Positions 9,071-18,146 of a stretch of DNA of 64,000 bases are shown piece after piece; position 1 is the first letter of the stretch, and each line of letters begins with the position of its first letter. The DNA comes from Blastomonas sp. (lineage in GTDB: Bacteria; Pseudomonadota; Alphaproteobacteria; Sphingomonadales; Sphingomonadaceae). Made by a program: the position numbers and the translations under genes. The DNA is taken from assembly GCF_030373265.1 (NCBI RefSeq), contig NZ_JAUCZC010000010.1, positions 1 through 64,000 of the forward strand, given 5' to 3'. Under the pieces are notes generated by a model. The model was given only the letters and a program-made list of their open reading frames with translations, had not been told where the DNA came from and ran no database searches.

Positions 9071-10699
9071 TCACTCCTCGGCGGCCACCTTGGGCACCGG
9101 CTGGAAATCGCGCACGAACGCTTCGAGCAGTCGCACGCCATAGCCGGTCGACCCGGCAGCCTTGGTATCCCCGCCGCTGCCCCACGCCATTCCGGCGATG
9201 TCGATGTGCGCCCAAGGTGTCTCGGGCTTGATGAAGGCGCCGATGAAGTGCGCGCCGGCGCCCGCTCCGGCACCGCTGGCACCCGAATTCTTGATATCGG
9301 CAATGGTCGATTTGGTATCCTCGGCATAGCTGGGGTGCAGCGGCATCCTCCACAGCGCGTCACCGCTCTTCTCGCCAGCCTGCAGCAACTGATCCGCCAG
9401 CGGACTGTGGCGGCTGAACAGCCCGGCATAATCATCACCCAAAGCGGTGACGATCGATCCGGTCAGCGTGGCGATATCGACGATCGCGGCGGGGTTGAGC
9501 CTGGCATCGGCATAGGCCACCGCATCGGCGAGCACCAGGCGGCCTTCGGCATCGGTCGAGATGATCTCGATGGTCTTGCCGTTCATCGCCTGCAGGACGT
9601 CCGAAGGGCGCGCGGCATTGCCATCGGGCATGTTTTCGGACAATGCGGCGACCGCGACGACGTCCACCGGCGCGCGCGATTTCGACAGCGCCAGCACCGC
9701 CCCGACCACGCTTGCGGCGCCAGACATGTCGAACTTCATGTCGCCCATGCCACCGCTGTTCTTGATCGAGATCCCGCCGCTATCGAAGGTAATGCCCTTG
9801 CCGGCCAGAACCACGGGCCCGCCGGATGGTGCGCCGCGCCCGGCATAGCGCACGATCAGCATCCGCGGCGGCCGCGCCGATCCGCGGCCCGATCCCAGGA
9901 TCGAGCCCATTCCCAGCCGCTCCATCGCGGGCACGTCGAGCACCTCGATGCTGACCCCCGGCACCCCGGAAAAGGCAGCGCGGGCGCGCTCGACGAAGCT
10001 TTCTGGATACACGACGTTGCCGGGCTCGTTTGACAGGTCGCGCGCGAACGCCATCGCCTCAACCAGGGGCTTGCCGCGCCCTTCATACAAGGTCCGCGCG
10101 CCATCGGCGGCGTCGGTGACGATCGATGTGCCCGCCATCGCTTCGGCCTGCAGCGCCTTGGCATTATAGATGTCCGAGCGATACTCGCCGATGCCCATGC
10201 CTGTTGCGATCTCGGCTGCGGCTTCGGCGGGCAGGCCGGTGGCCAGCACGGTGACCGGCCCCTTGTCCTTCATCAAGGCGCGCCCGGCCAAGGTTCCCAG
10301 CTTCTGGAGCGCGGCAGGGCTCATGTCGGACCCGGTGCTGACCACATGAATGCGGTCCCAGCCGCCGATGCCGCGCAGCGACAGCGCGCCTTGCGTGGCA
10401 TAATCGAACTCGGCCGAGCCGAGCGCGCGGGCAACAGCGCTGCGTTCCGCTTCGCTCAGCGCACTGGCGCGGGTGGCAAGATCGGTTTCGCTCGCCAACG
10501 GCAGAACCAGAGTGCCCGTCATCGCGGCGGGGGCTGCGACAAACGCAACCGCCCGCTGCTGCTGCCTTGCGGCTTTCAGCGTCAGCGATGGCGCGACGGC
10601 GTCTGCACTGCGGGTCTGCGCGATGACAGGAGAGGCCCAGGCGGCTGCCGACAAGACAATCGAAAGACCCGCGGAGATCGCGTTGCGTGAACTGAGCAT
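9071..10699 (-). CDS. Secreted leucyl aminopeptidase, M17 family
   Basis: A 542-aa zinc aminopeptidase of family M17. The first 27 residues form a signal peptide (positive start, hydrophobic core, then SPVIAQ), so unlike cytosolic PepA this enzyme is probably periplasmic. The catalytic domain shows GKGITFDSGGISIK near residue 300, with the metal-binding Lys and Asp, and STDAEGRLVLADA near residue 382, the M17 signature (NTDAEGR in most members; here Ser replaces Asn). SAASVVGAVLAL and LTGSIVTALG are further conserved pieces. The likely role is releasing N-terminal residues from peptides taken into the periplasm. It is divergent from tspO with a 134-base shared upstream region. Confidence 0.88.
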   Translation of the reverse strand: MLSSRNAISAGLSIVLSAAAWASPVIAQTRSADAVAPSLTLKAARQQQRAVAFVAAPAAMTGTLVLPLASETDLATRASALSEAERSAVARALGSAEFDYATQGALSLRGIGGWDRIHVVSTGSDMSPAALQKLGTLAGRALMKDKGPVTVLATGLPAEAAAEIATGMGIGEYRSDIYNAKALQAEAMAGTSIVTDAADGARTLYEGRGKPLVEAMAFARDLSNEPGNVVYPESFVERARAAFSGVPGVSIEVLDVPAMERLGMGSILGSGRGSARPPRMLIVRYAGRGAPSGGPVVLAGKGITFDSGGISIKNSGGMGDMKFDMSGAASVVGAVLALSKSRAPVDVVAVAALSENMPDGNAARPSDVLQAMNGKTIEIISTDAEGRLVLADAVAYADARLNPAAIVDIATLTGSIVTALGDDYAGLFSRHSPLADQLLQAGEKSGDALWRMPLHPSYAEDTKSTIADIKNSGASGAGAGAGAHFIGAFIKPETPWAHIDIAGMAWGSGGDTKAAGSTGYGVRLLEAFVRDFQPVPKVAAEE

Positions 10700-10833
10700 G
10701 TGAAGAGCACCCTTTGCATGTGATTATATACGGTTGCCATTTCAGCAGCATAGCCATGGGGCGGCAAGCCTTTATCCGGGCAAGGACAACATAGGCCATT
10801 GCGCATCCTCGCGGTGGCCCCCATTGTCGGGTC

Positions 10834-11322
10834 ATGTTCAGCCCGATCGTCATCGCCGCCATCGCCTGGGCCGTCATTCTGGGCGGAGCGGGGGGCCTGC
10901 TGACCGAGATCGGGAGCTGGTACAAGAACCTCAAGAAGCCAAGCTGGCAACCCCCCGACTGGCTTTTCGGCCCTGCCTGGACGATCATACTCGGGGCCGC
11001 GGCTTGGGCGCTGGTGCTGTCGTGGAACGGCGCCACCACCGATGCCGATCGCGGCATCATCATCGCGCTGTATGCGGCCAATTTCGTTTTCCACCTGTTG
11101 TGGTCACCTTTGTTCTTCAAGCTGCACCGGCCTGACTGGGCTCAGGTAGAGGTCGTGTTCCTGTGGGCTTCGGTGTTCGCGATGTGCATCTGGCTGCGGC
11201 AATATTCGGTGCTCGCAAGCTGGCTGATCGTGCCTTACCTTGTGTGGGTGAGCTTTGCCGCCATCCTCAACGCCAAGATCGTGCGCCTCAACCGGCCGTT
11301 CGGCAAGGCTGCATCCTCCTGA
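10834..11322 (+). CDS. tspO: TspO/MBR family membrane protein
   Basis: A 162-aa integral membrane protein of the TspO/peripheral benzodiazepine receptor family, which bind porphyrins and cholesterol-like ligands. About five hydrophobic helices are visible. Helix 1 is followed by WYKNLKKPSWQPPDWLFGPA, the family hallmark, and then WTIILGAAAWALV. The tryptophan richness is typical. In photosynthetic alphaproteobacteria TspO represses carotenoid and bacteriochlorophyll genes in response to oxygen; whether that applies here is unknown. It lies upstream of a type II NADH dehydrogenase on the same strand. Confidence 0.92.
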   Translation: MFSPIVIAAIAWAVILGGAGGLLTEIGSWYKNLKKPSWQPPDWLFGPAWTIILGAAAWALVLSWNGATTDADRGIIIALYAANFVFHLLWSPLFFKLHRPDWAQVEVVFLWASVFAMCIWLRQYSVLASWLIVPYLVWVSFAAILNAKIVRLNRPFGKAASS

Positions 11323-11414
11323 TTTCTTGCGGGATACCGAAATCCTTCGGTCCAAAACGCTTTGTCTGTTCTTAAAGTGTGTTAACTTCGGTTGACACTT
11401 TTCAGGGAGGTAAT

Positions 11415-12728
11415 GTGACCGATCAGAAGACGCAGATCGTGGTCGTCGGCGGCGGGGCAGGGGGGCTTGAACTGGTGCGCAGGCTGGGCAGCAAGTATGG
11501 CCGCGACAAGCACGACATCATTCTGGTCGATCGCAACCTCACCCATATCTGGAAGCCGCTGCTGCACGAGGTGGCCGCCGGATCGCTTGACGCCAATCTT
11601 GATGAGGTTGGCTATGGCGGTCATGCCGTGCGCTGGGGCTATCGCTTCTTCAACGGTGCGCTTGAAAGCATCGACCGCACCTCCAAGCACATCACCACCG
11701 CGCCATTGATCGACGACCAGGGCAGGGAGGTGATCGGACGACACCGGATTCGCTACGATTATCTGGTGTTGGCGTTCGGCGGCGTCTCCAACGATTTCGG
11801 GACGCCGGGCGTGCGCGAACATTCGCATTTCCTGGAGCACCGCGCGCAGGCCGACAGCTTCCGCCAGCGGCTGCTCAATGCATGTCTGCGCGCCAATCAC
11901 GCGCACAACACCGGCAATCCGGACGCCAAGGTGCGGATCTGCATCATCGGCGGCGGCGCGACCGGGGTCGAACTTTCCGCCGAGCTCTACAACGCCGCCA
12001 AGGCGTTGCGAAACTATGGGCTGGAGGTGTTCGACGAAGCCAAGCTCGAGGTCACCCTGGTTGAAGCGGGCCCGCGCATCCTGCCGCAGATCGACGCCGA
12101 ACTGGCGGGGGTGGCGAAGCGCGAGCTAGAACAGCTGGGCGTCAACGTTCGAGAGAACACCCAAGTGGTCCTGGTCAAGGAAGATCGCGTGGAGACTCGC
12201 GATGGCGACGCAATACCTGCCGATCTTATTGTCTGGGCAGCAGGGGTGAAGGGCGCCGATGGCGTCAGCGAGATGAGCGATCTCGAACTCAACCGGCTTG
12301 GCCAGTTCGTCGTCCGCCCGACGCTGCAGACCACGCTCGACGACCATATCTTCGCTCTGGGCGACTGCGCGTCGTGCATCCTGCCGGGAGAGGAACGCCC
12401 CGTGCCGCCACGCGCACAGTCCGCGCACCAGATGGCGAGCCATATCTTCGACAATCTCTGCCGGGTGCAGGCGGGCAAGCCGATGCGCGACTTCGTCTAC
12501 AAGGACCACGGATCCTTGGTGTCGCTCAGCCGCTTCTCGACCGTGGGCAGCCTGATGGGCAACCTCGTCGGCGGGCGCATGGCGGTCGAAGGCCGGCTGG
12601 CGCGCTGGGCGTACCAGTCGCTCTACCGCATGCACCTGATCGCGATTCACGGCTGGGTGCGTGGCATCTCGCTGATCGTGATCGGTCACGTCAACCAGAT
12701 CGTGCGGCCGAAGCTGAAGCTGCATTGA
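11415..12728 (+). CDS. ndh: Type II NADH dehydrogenase (NDH-2-like FAD oxidoreductase)
   Basis: A 437-aa flavoprotein that would pass electrons from NADH to quinone without proton pumping. The FAD-binding Rossmann motif VVGGGAGGLELV is at the very start, the NADH-binding motif IIGGGATGVELS in the middle, and the second FAD motif HIFALGDCAS near residue 325. The C-terminal helical region (LIAIHGWVRGISLIVIGHVN) is the membrane-associating part. I chose the GTG at 11415 because AGGGAGG lies four bases upstream; an upstream ATG at 11379 lacks such a site and would add a 12-residue non-conserved extension. Confidence 0.88.
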   Translation: MTDQKTQIVVVGGGAGGLELVRRLGSKYGRDKHDIILVDRNLTHIWKPLLHEVAAGSLDANLDEVGYGGHAVRWGYRFFNGALESIDRTSKHITTAPLIDDQGREVIGRHRIRYDYLVLAFGGVSNDFGTPGVREHSHFLEHRAQADSFRQRLLNACLRANHAHNTGNPDAKVRICIIGGGATGVELSAELYNAAKALRNYGLEVFDEAKLEVTLVEAGPRILPQIDAELAGVAKRELEQLGVNVRENTQVVLVKEDRVETRDGDAIPADLIVWAAGVKGADGVSEMSDLELNRLGQFVVRPTLQTTLDDHIFALGDCASCILPGEERPVPPRAQSAHQMASHIFDNLCRVQAGKPMRDFVYKDHGSLVSLSRFSTVGSLMGNLVGGRMAVEGRLARWAYQSLYRMHLIAIHGWVRGISLIVIGHVNQIVRPKLKLH

Positions 12729-12774
12729 GGGGGAGGGGCGCCCGTCGGCTATCTACCGAGCGCCCAGCCCACCT

Positions 12775-12791
12775 CCGCTCAGGCTGAGCGG
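12775..12791. terminator. Hairpin between convergent genes
   Basis: A perfect 7-bp stem (CCGCTCA/TGAGCGG) with a 3-base loop lies between the convergent ndh and SUKH genes. There is no clear T tract, so it is only a weak terminator candidate. Confidence 0.35.
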
Positions 12792-12871
12792 GCGCTGGTG
12801 CCATCATGACGTCATCCGACGAGCCGCATTCCGCAACCGGCGTTTTGCCGACTTTCAGACCCGGGCGTGGA

Positions 12872-13705
12872 TCACAAATAGGCATCCGGCGCGCCAAGCA
12901 GCGCGCGAACGCCATCATGGAAGTGGTCCGTAGACGGCTCCTTGAGCTGAAAGCTGTGCAGTTGGTCCTCGCCTTCGATCGGCTGCAGTTCGAAGTTTCC
13001 GCTTTCCAAAAGCCCTGCCACCCAAGCGAGGAAATGACCCAGCGATTCGGCGAGAACGACCTTCACGTCTTCATCCCGCCCGAAGATGATGACCTGGCCG
13101 ACGCGGCCAGCCGGCCAAGGATCGAAATCCAGCCCGATGCTGTTGCCTCCCCCGTCGCGGGTGAGCGGCACCCAGGCGGGGTTGATGTACGCTGGGTCCA
13201 CTGCGCCATCGGGCCATGACCCGCCCGAGATGGCGTACCGGTCGCCGTCGATATCCTCCAACGTCTCCTGCCAAAGTTGATGCTCCGCGACGACGTCTTC
13301 CAGCGGCAACAACGGAAGACCGTAGATGTGACCGCAAAGGTCATCGTGCTCACCGTCGTGCCATCGATAGAGATCGCGGAATGCCTGCGGCAACTTCAGG
13401 CCGATCGATTGCTCGGCCGCATCGATCTGAGCGTCCGTCGCTGGCGGATTGAAGCCATATTCGGGCAACGGCAGATTGGCTGCATACCAGGCATCAAGCC
13501 GCGCAAGCACCGGCGCAATGTCCTCATCAAGCATAGGCTTGGGGGTGCCGGCTGGGCGTTCGGGCGTGTCCGTCATTTTCCTTTTGACCTTTCTGTTGCG
13601 CTGACGCGTGGCGGAGGCATCACGCAGCAACCCAGCGAGCACCATCGTGCCCAGTGCCAAGCCGCCGATCAGCAGGTTACGTCTCGTCCGATCCATGTCC
13701 TCCAA
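12872..13705 (-). CDS. SMI1/KNR4 (SUKH) family protein with N-terminal membrane anchor
   Basis: A 277-aa protein. Residues about 10-27 form a hydrophobic helix (LLIGGLALGTMVLAGLL) after a basic start, suggesting a membrane anchor or twin-arginine-like leader (RTRRN). From about residue 75 the SMI1/KNR4 fold is clear: ATDAQIDAAEQSIGLKLPQA, FRDLYRWHDGE, the central GGGNSIGLDFDPWP and VIIFGRDEDVKVVLAESLG. SUKH proteins are often immunity proteins against polymorphic toxins, but many free-standing members have unknown roles. No toxin gene lies nearby. An internal ATG at 13577 with AAAGG upstream would give a soluble form without the anchor. The gene follows the radical SAM gene on the same strand by 54 bases. 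Confidence 0.8.
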   Translation of the reverse strand: MEDMDRTRRNLLIGGLALGTMVLAGLLRDASATRQRNRKVKRKMTDTPERPAGTPKPMLDEDIAPVLARLDAWYAANLPLPEYGFNPPATDAQIDAAEQSIGLKLPQAFRDLYRWHDGEHDDLCGHIYGLPLLPLEDVVAEHQLWQETLEDIDGDRYAISGGSWPDGAVDPAYINPAWVPLTRDGGGNSIGLDFDPWPAGRVGQVIIFGRDEDVKVVLAESLGHFLAWVAGLLESGNFELQPIEGEDQLHSFQLKEPSTDHFHDGVRALLGAPDAYL

Positions 13706-13759
13706 CTGCCGCTTGCGGGCCCACGGCCAGTCTCTGCCATTCCACCCGACGCAACCTTT

Positions 13760-14839
13760 CTAAAACAGCTCCCCCTGCATCCCGTCCGCAGGGGATCGAA
13801 ACCCCTCGACCGACAGCCGCCACGCATGCCGGTTCAGCCCCGCGCGCTTGAGTGCGATCCGGAAGCGGGTGCGGATAAGCTCGGCCCACGGCCCTTGGCC
13901 GCGCATCCGGGTGCCGAAATCGGGGTCGTTGTCGCGGCCGCCGCGCATCTCCTGGATGATGCCCATCACCTTGGCCGCGCGGTCGGGGAAATGGGCGTCA
14001 AGCCATGCGCGGAACAGCGGCGCAACTTCGTGCGGCAGGCGGACCGGGATGAACGAGGCCGACAGCGCTCCCGCCTCGGCCCCGGCGGCGACCACCGCCT
14101 CGATCTCGTGATCGGTGATGGCAGGGATCACCGGCGAGACGTTCATGTGCACCGGGATGCCGCGCTCGGCCAAAGCGTTGATCGCTGCCAGCCGCTTGCG
14201 TGGGGTGGCAGCGCGGGGTTCGAGCGTGCGCGCGATGGCGCCGTCGAGCGTGGTCACCGACAGCGCGACCGCGACCAGATCATGCCTCGCCATCTCGGCC
14301 AGCAGCTCCATGTCGGCCAGCACCCTATCCGACTTGGTGGTGATCGCCACCGGATTGCGCGCTTCCAGGCACACCTCGAGGATATCGCGGGTGATGCGAT
14401 AATCGGCCTCGATCGGCTGATACGGATCGGTGTTGGTGCCCAGCGCGATGACCTTGGGCACATAGCCCGGCTTGCGCAGCGTCGCGCGCAACAGCTTGGC
14501 GGCATCAGGCTTGGCGAACAGGCGGCTTTCGAAGTCGAGCCCCGGCGACAGATCGAGCCAGGCATGGGTGGGCCGCGCATAGCAATAGATGCAGCCATGC
14601 TCGCAGCCGCGATAGGCGTTGACCGACTGGTCGAACGGCAGGTCGGGCGAGGTGTTGCGAGACAGGATGGATCGGGGATGTTCGACAGTTACCGTGGTGC
14701 GCAGCGGCGGCAATGCGTCATCGATCGACGCCTGAACGTCAAGCCAATCGCCGTCGGCCTCGCGCACCGGCAGCCCGAAGCGCTGGGAAGCCTGATTGGC
14801 CGGGGCGCCGCGACCCCTGACAGGTGGCAGAATTGACAT
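13760..14839 (-). CDS. PA0069-family radical SAM protein
   Basis: A 359-aa radical SAM enzyme. The cluster motif CEHGCIYCYA (C-x3-C-x2-C) binds a [4Fe-4S] centre for S-adenosylmethionine cleavage. It is preceded by NAYRGCEHG and followed by ARPTHAWLDLSPGLDFESRL, the pattern of the PA0069/SplB-like subgroup. IALGTNTDPYQPIE and VAITTKSDRVLADMELL are further subgroup blocks. The substrate is not known; resemblance to spore photoproduct lyase has been noted for this group but should not be taken as function. I chose the ATG at 14839. The frame stays open far upstream, but that part overlaps the divergent antiporter gene and is not conserved in character. Confidence 0.85.
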   Translation of the reverse strand: MSILPPVRGRGAPANQASQRFGLPVREADGDWLDVQASIDDALPPLRTTVTVEHPRSILSRNTSPDLPFDQSVNAYRGCEHGCIYCYARPTHAWLDLSPGLDFESRLFAKPDAAKLLRATLRKPGYVPKVIALGTNTDPYQPIEADYRITRDILEVCLEARNPVAITTKSDRVLADMELLAEMARHDLVAVALSVTTLDGAIARTLEPRAATPRKRLAAINALAERGIPVHMNVSPVIPAITDHEIEAVVAAGAEAGALSASFIPVRLPHEVAPLFRAWLDAHFPDRAAKVMGIIQEMRGGRDNDPDFGTRMRGQGPWAELIRTRFRIALKRAGLNRHAWRLSVEGFRSPADGMQGELF

Positions 14840-14947
14840 GTCTGCAAAGTGAAACAAAAACGGAACAAATGCAATAGGCCTGGTGGCATGGCGCTTTTGG
14901 GGCGGCCATCGCTTGCTATCGCGGCGCGCAGATGCTTTGGCTTTGGT

Positions 14948-16180
14948 ATGATTACGGTTTCTCTCGACATTGCGCTGCTCGTCATCGGCACGCTGCTCCT
15001 GACGACGGTGATCGCTGGCACGTTGACTAGCCGCTTCGGGCTCCCCGCGCTGATTGGGTTTCTTGGTCTTGGCATGCTTGCCGGCGTGGATGGCCCCGGC
15101 GGAATGCGATTCGACGATTATGTGCTGACGCAGGGAGTCGGCGTTGCCTGCCTGATCTTCATCCTGTTTTCGGGCGGCATGGACACCCGCTGGACGTCTG
15201 TGCGGCCGATGGTGCGGCCGGCGCTGGTTCTGGCGACCTTCGGTGTGGCGATCAGCGCGCTGGTCATTGCGCTTGCAGCGGTGCTGCTGCTGGATTTCAA
15301 TTGGTTCCAGGGCTTCCTGCTCGGATCGGTGATCGCCTCGACCGATGCGGCCGCGGTGTTTGCGATCCTGCGCTCGACCGGGATCGACATGAGTGGCCAG
15401 GTGCCGGCGCTGATCGAACTCGAATCGGGAACCAACGATCCGATGGCGATCTTCATGGTCGGCGCGGCTTTGCTGTTCATCGCGCAACCCGGTGCATCCC
15501 CGCTGGCTCTGGTCCCAGACTTTTTCGGCCAGATGGCATTGGGCACCGGCATTGGTCTGGCCATCGGCTGGTTGCTGCCCGAGCTTTTGAAACGCAGATT
15601 CTACCAGAGCAGCGGGCTCGCGTTCGTGATCTCGATCGCAGCAGCGCTGATCGGCTACGGCCTGGCAGAAGTCGTCGGCGGCAACGGATTTCTGGCGGCC
15701 TATGTCGCAGGCCTGGTCGCGGGCAACCGCGCCTACGACGCGCGGCGCATCATTTCGACCTTCCAGGATGGTCTTGCCTGGCTGGGGCAGGTGGTGATGT
15801 TCCTGACGCTCGGTCTGCTGGTGGCGCCGAGCAACCTGCTCGATGTGATTGCGCCGGGGCTGGGGATCACCTTCGTGCTGATGTTCGTGGCGCGCCCGCT
15901 CAGCGTGTTTATATGCCTCGCGCCTTTCCGCAGGCTCGACTGGCGTGCCAAGCTGTTCGTGTCATGGGCGGGGCTGCGCGGCGCAGTGCCGATCGTGCTC
16001 GCCACCTTCCCGATGGTGGCAGGCGTGCCAGGCGCGTTCACCATCTTCAATATCGTGTTCTTCGTCGTCTTGCTGTCGAGCGTCATCCAGGGTCCGAGCA
16101 TCAAGTGGGTGGCGACACGGCTGGGCATAGGCGTAAAGGAACCCGCGCATAAGGCGCCGGCAGCCGTCCCGCCGGGCTAA
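14948..16180 (+). CDS. Cation/proton antiporter, CPA1 NhaP2-like
   Basis: A 410-aa inner-membrane transporter with about 12 hydrophobic helices, exchanging K+ or Na+ for protons. Family features include GLPALIGFLGLGMLAG in helix 2, FILFSGGMDT, the helix SVIASTDAAAVFAIL with the conserved TDAAAVF, and LIELESGTNDPMAIF carrying the ESGxNDP motif of the ion-binding site. WAGLRGAVPIVLATFP near the end is the late CPA1 signature. It lacks the C-terminal TrkA_C regulatory domain found in longer NhaP2 proteins. The start at 14948 is a judgement; ATGs or other starts up to 14849 are in frame but would precede the first helix with an uncharacteristic tail. Confidence 0.85.
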   Translation: MITVSLDIALLVIGTLLLTTVIAGTLTSRFGLPALIGFLGLGMLAGVDGPGGMRFDDYVLTQGVGVACLIFILFSGGMDTRWTSVRPMVRPALVLATFGVAISALVIALAAVLLLDFNWFQGFLLGSVIASTDAAAVFAILRSTGIDMSGQVPALIELESGTNDPMAIFMVGAALLFIAQPGASPLALVPDFFGQMALGTGIGLAIGWLLPELLKRRFYQSSGLAFVISIAAALIGYGLAEVVGGNGFLAAYVAGLVAGNRAYDARRIISTFQDGLAWLGQVVMFLTLGLLVAPSNLLDVIAPGLGITFVLMFVARPLSVFICLAPFRRLDWRAKLFVSWAGLRGAVPIVLATFPMVAGVPGAFTIFNIVFFVVLLSSVIQGPSIKWVATRLGIGVKEPAHKAPAAVPPG

Positions 16181-16232
16181 ACGAACCTAGTGCGGCGTTT
16201 TCCTTTCCGACTGCCAGCCAAAGCGTTGCCGC

Positions 16233-17039
16233 TCAGGCCAGTGCCGGTTGGGGCTTTTGACCCGCACTGCGCTTCAGGATGTCTTCCACCGCGCGCAGCG
16301 AGCTTTCATCGTCGACATCGATCGCCAGCCTGCCGTCTTCGAAAACGACCGGGCGCACATCGACACCGAGCCGCGCGGACACCCGTTCGAACATCTTTTC
16401 CACTGTGAACCAGCCCGTCCGGTACATCAGCGCCGATAACAGCCCGAAGGTCTTGAGCATCCGGCCCTTGGTCTTGAGGAACTGGCCTCCTGTGCGGAAG
16501 GCCTCGGCGGCATGGATCGCGCGTGGGCCCCGCAGCAGGAACAGGTTGCAGTTGGAAAACCCGCCATTGCGGAACTCGTAATAGCGGTTCTTACCCGTGG
16601 GATGCGCCGCGATGATCTGCTCCTTGCGGGCCAGCGCGACCAGGGCATCGGCGCCGGGGCGAGCCTTGAGCATCGCCATGATCGCTTGCGGCGTCAGTAG
16701 CGCATTGTCTGCGGTGGTGATCAGCACCGGGTAGTGCGCTTGGGCGACGGCAAGCGCGACGCTTTCGACGAGATTCGCCTGGGCTTCGACGGCTGCAATC
16801 CGGTTCTGTTCCAGCAGACGCTTCACCACAGGTATGTCGGCGATGACCGAGAAATCCTCGATCGAGACGCGGATCTGCGCGTCGGGCAGAGTCAAAGCGA
16901 TGGTTTCCAGCACATGCGAGATCAGCGGCTGATCGAGCACAGGAATGATGCATTTGTGCGAAACGCCGCGCGCGCCGGCGAGAGCGTCGAGAGCGCCGGA
17001 CCGTTTGCCGGCCAGCACGATAACAGTTGTCTGAGACAT
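16233..17039 (-). CDS. MobA-like nucleotidyltransferase family protein
   Basis: A 268-aa protein with a GT-A-type NTP-transferase fold. The start SQTTVIVLAGKRSGALDALA is a variant of the nucleotide-binding loop LAGGxSxRM. PVLDQPLISHVLETI is the usual continuation, and ITTADNALLTPQAI is the DxD-like metal site region. The C-terminal third (GFSNCNLFLLRGPRAIH, then a VEKMFERVSARLGV segment) differs from true MobA, which makes molybdopterin guanine dinucleotide. moaB lies nearby but is not adjacent, so a molybdenum role is only a weak possibility. It may equally transfer CMP or another nucleotide to a sugar, polyol or lipid head group. Confidence 0.75.
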   Translation of the reverse strand: MSQTTVIVLAGKRSGALDALAGARGVSHKCIIPVLDQPLISHVLETIALTLPDAQIRVSIEDFSVIADIPVVKRLLEQNRIAAVEAQANLVESVALAVAQAHYPVLITTADNALLTPQAIMAMLKARPGADALVALARKEQIIAAHPTGKNRYYEFRNGGFSNCNLFLLRGPRAIHAAEAFRTGGQFLKTKGRMLKTFGLLSALMYRTGWFTVEKMFERVSARLGVDVRPVVFEDGRLAIDVDDESSLRAVEDILKRSAGQKPQPALA

Positions 17040-17612
17040 GGGACATCTTCAGCGCCTGTGCGCCGACGGCCTTGGGCCGGCTGCGGTGCAGGGTGGGTGG
17101 GATCAGAGGCTAATCAAGCCCGTTGCTTCCTGGATGTATCACGTCAGAAGGGGCGGTCCGCGCGGTCCCGAAGATCCGGCCAGCCTGGGCCGAAGCGTCA
17201 GCATGGTCGGCGGCCAGGACGCTATCTGGATGGTTGGGTGATCGGAACACCATGTCGGTTCAGCCCTGGGCAGCAATATCGCGGTGGCAAAGGAAATGTC
17301 GACCTTGCAGCCCGCACCACCCGTTTCATGCGCGCCAGCCGCGGGCCGGGTGGAAGACCCCTTCGCCATCAGCTCGTCACAATTCATTGCTGTCCGCGAA
17401 GAGCGGCCGGTGACCTCGAGATCATCGAGGTTGGTGTCAACCGCGACAAAACTCAAGGTTGCCAGCATGGCCAGCATCAGCCCCAGAATGGCAAAATTGA
17501 ATGCCTTCGAGACGCCGTGCCTTAGAAGGTGGGCCGCAGTCACGCTGCCGAGTTTGCACGTGGAGGCCCGGCCAACGCAAGCGTGGACCAGGACAAAACT
17601 CGGGCCCGCGCC
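17040..17612. other. Region between the MobA-like gene and moaB
   Basis: About 570 bases without a confident gene. It contains only the uncertain minus-strand frame at 17139-17543. No RNA gene, repeat or terminator stands out. Confidence 0.5.
17139..17543 (-). CDS. Possible small membrane protein, uncertain
   Basis: A 134-codon frame with a GTG start just downstream of moaB on the same strand. The first 40 residues contain one clear hydrophobic helix (FNFAILGLMLAMLATLSFVAV) followed by a soluble tail with four Cys residues. No family is recognised and the last third has little protein-like character. The hydrophobic N-terminus is the main reason to list it; it could be a chance frame. Confidence 0.3.
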   Translation of the reverse strand: MTAAHLLRHGVSKAFNFAILGLMLAMLATLSFVAVDTNLDDLEVTGRSSRTAMNCDELMAKGSSTRPAAGAHETGGAGCKVDISFATAILLPRAEPTWCSDHPTIQIASWPPTMLTLRPRLAGSSGPRGPPLLT

Positions 17613-18140
17613 TTATGTCTCGCGCAGCCTCGGCATCAGCTCGATGAAATTGCAGGGACGGTTGCGGCTGTCGAGCTGCTCGCTCAGGATCCCGTTCCAG
17701 CCATCCTTGACCGCACCGTTCGATCCGGGCAGCGCGAAGATGTAGGTGCCGCGCGACAGCACCGCGCAGGCGCGCGACTGGACTGTGCTGGTGCCGATGG
17801 TCTGATAGCTCAGCCAGCGGAAAAGCTCACCAAAACCCGGAATGTCCTTTTCCTTCACCCTGTCGAGCGCCTCGGGGGTGATGTCGCGCCCGGTCAGGCC
17901 GGTCCCACCGGTGGAAATGATCGCGTCGATTTCGGTATCGTCGATCCAGTTGTTCAGCCGGACCACGAGCCGCTCGACATCATCGCGCTCGATCGCACGG
18001 GTGACCAGCCTATGGCCCTTGGCGGTGATCAGTCCGGCAAGGATGTCGCCCGACGTGTCATCGGCGGAGGTGCGCGTATCCGATATCGTCAGCAGCGCTA
18101 TGTTGATGGGTTTGAAGACCCGCGATTCGTCTATGGCCAT
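17613..18140 (-). CDS. moaB: Molybdopterin adenylyltransferase-type protein MoaB
   Basis: A 175-aa protein of the MoaB/MogA fold that adenylylates molybdopterin during molybdenum cofactor synthesis. The sequence runs NIALLTISDTRTSADDTSGD at the start, IISTGGTGLTGRDITPEAL in the middle (the MoCF signature with the GGTG loop), then IFALPGSNGAVKDGWNGIL. The length is normal for MoaB. It begins six bases after the lytic transglycosylase stop, so it appears to be the last gene of a udg-like/slt/moaB transcript on the minus strand. Confidence 0.92.
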   Translation of the reverse strand: MAIDESRVFKPINIALLTISDTRTSADDTSGDILAGLITAKGHRLVTRAIERDDVERLVVRLNNWIDDTEIDAIISTGGTGLTGRDITPEALDRVKEKDIPGFGELFRWLSYQTIGTSTVQSRACAVLSRGTYIFALPGSNGAVKDGWNGILSEQLDSRNRPCNFIELMPRLRET

Positions 18141-18146
18141 AAGGCG

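Noticed and set aside
9206-10033. Long frame antisense to the M17 aminopeptidase
   Set aside because: The aminopeptidase motifs are unambiguous; the reverse frame has no recognisable protein features.
13277-14836. A 519-codon open frame on the plus strand
   Set aside because: It is antisense to the SUKH and radical SAM genes, has His/Arg/Gln-rich composition typical of shadow frames in high-GC DNA, and shows no family motif.
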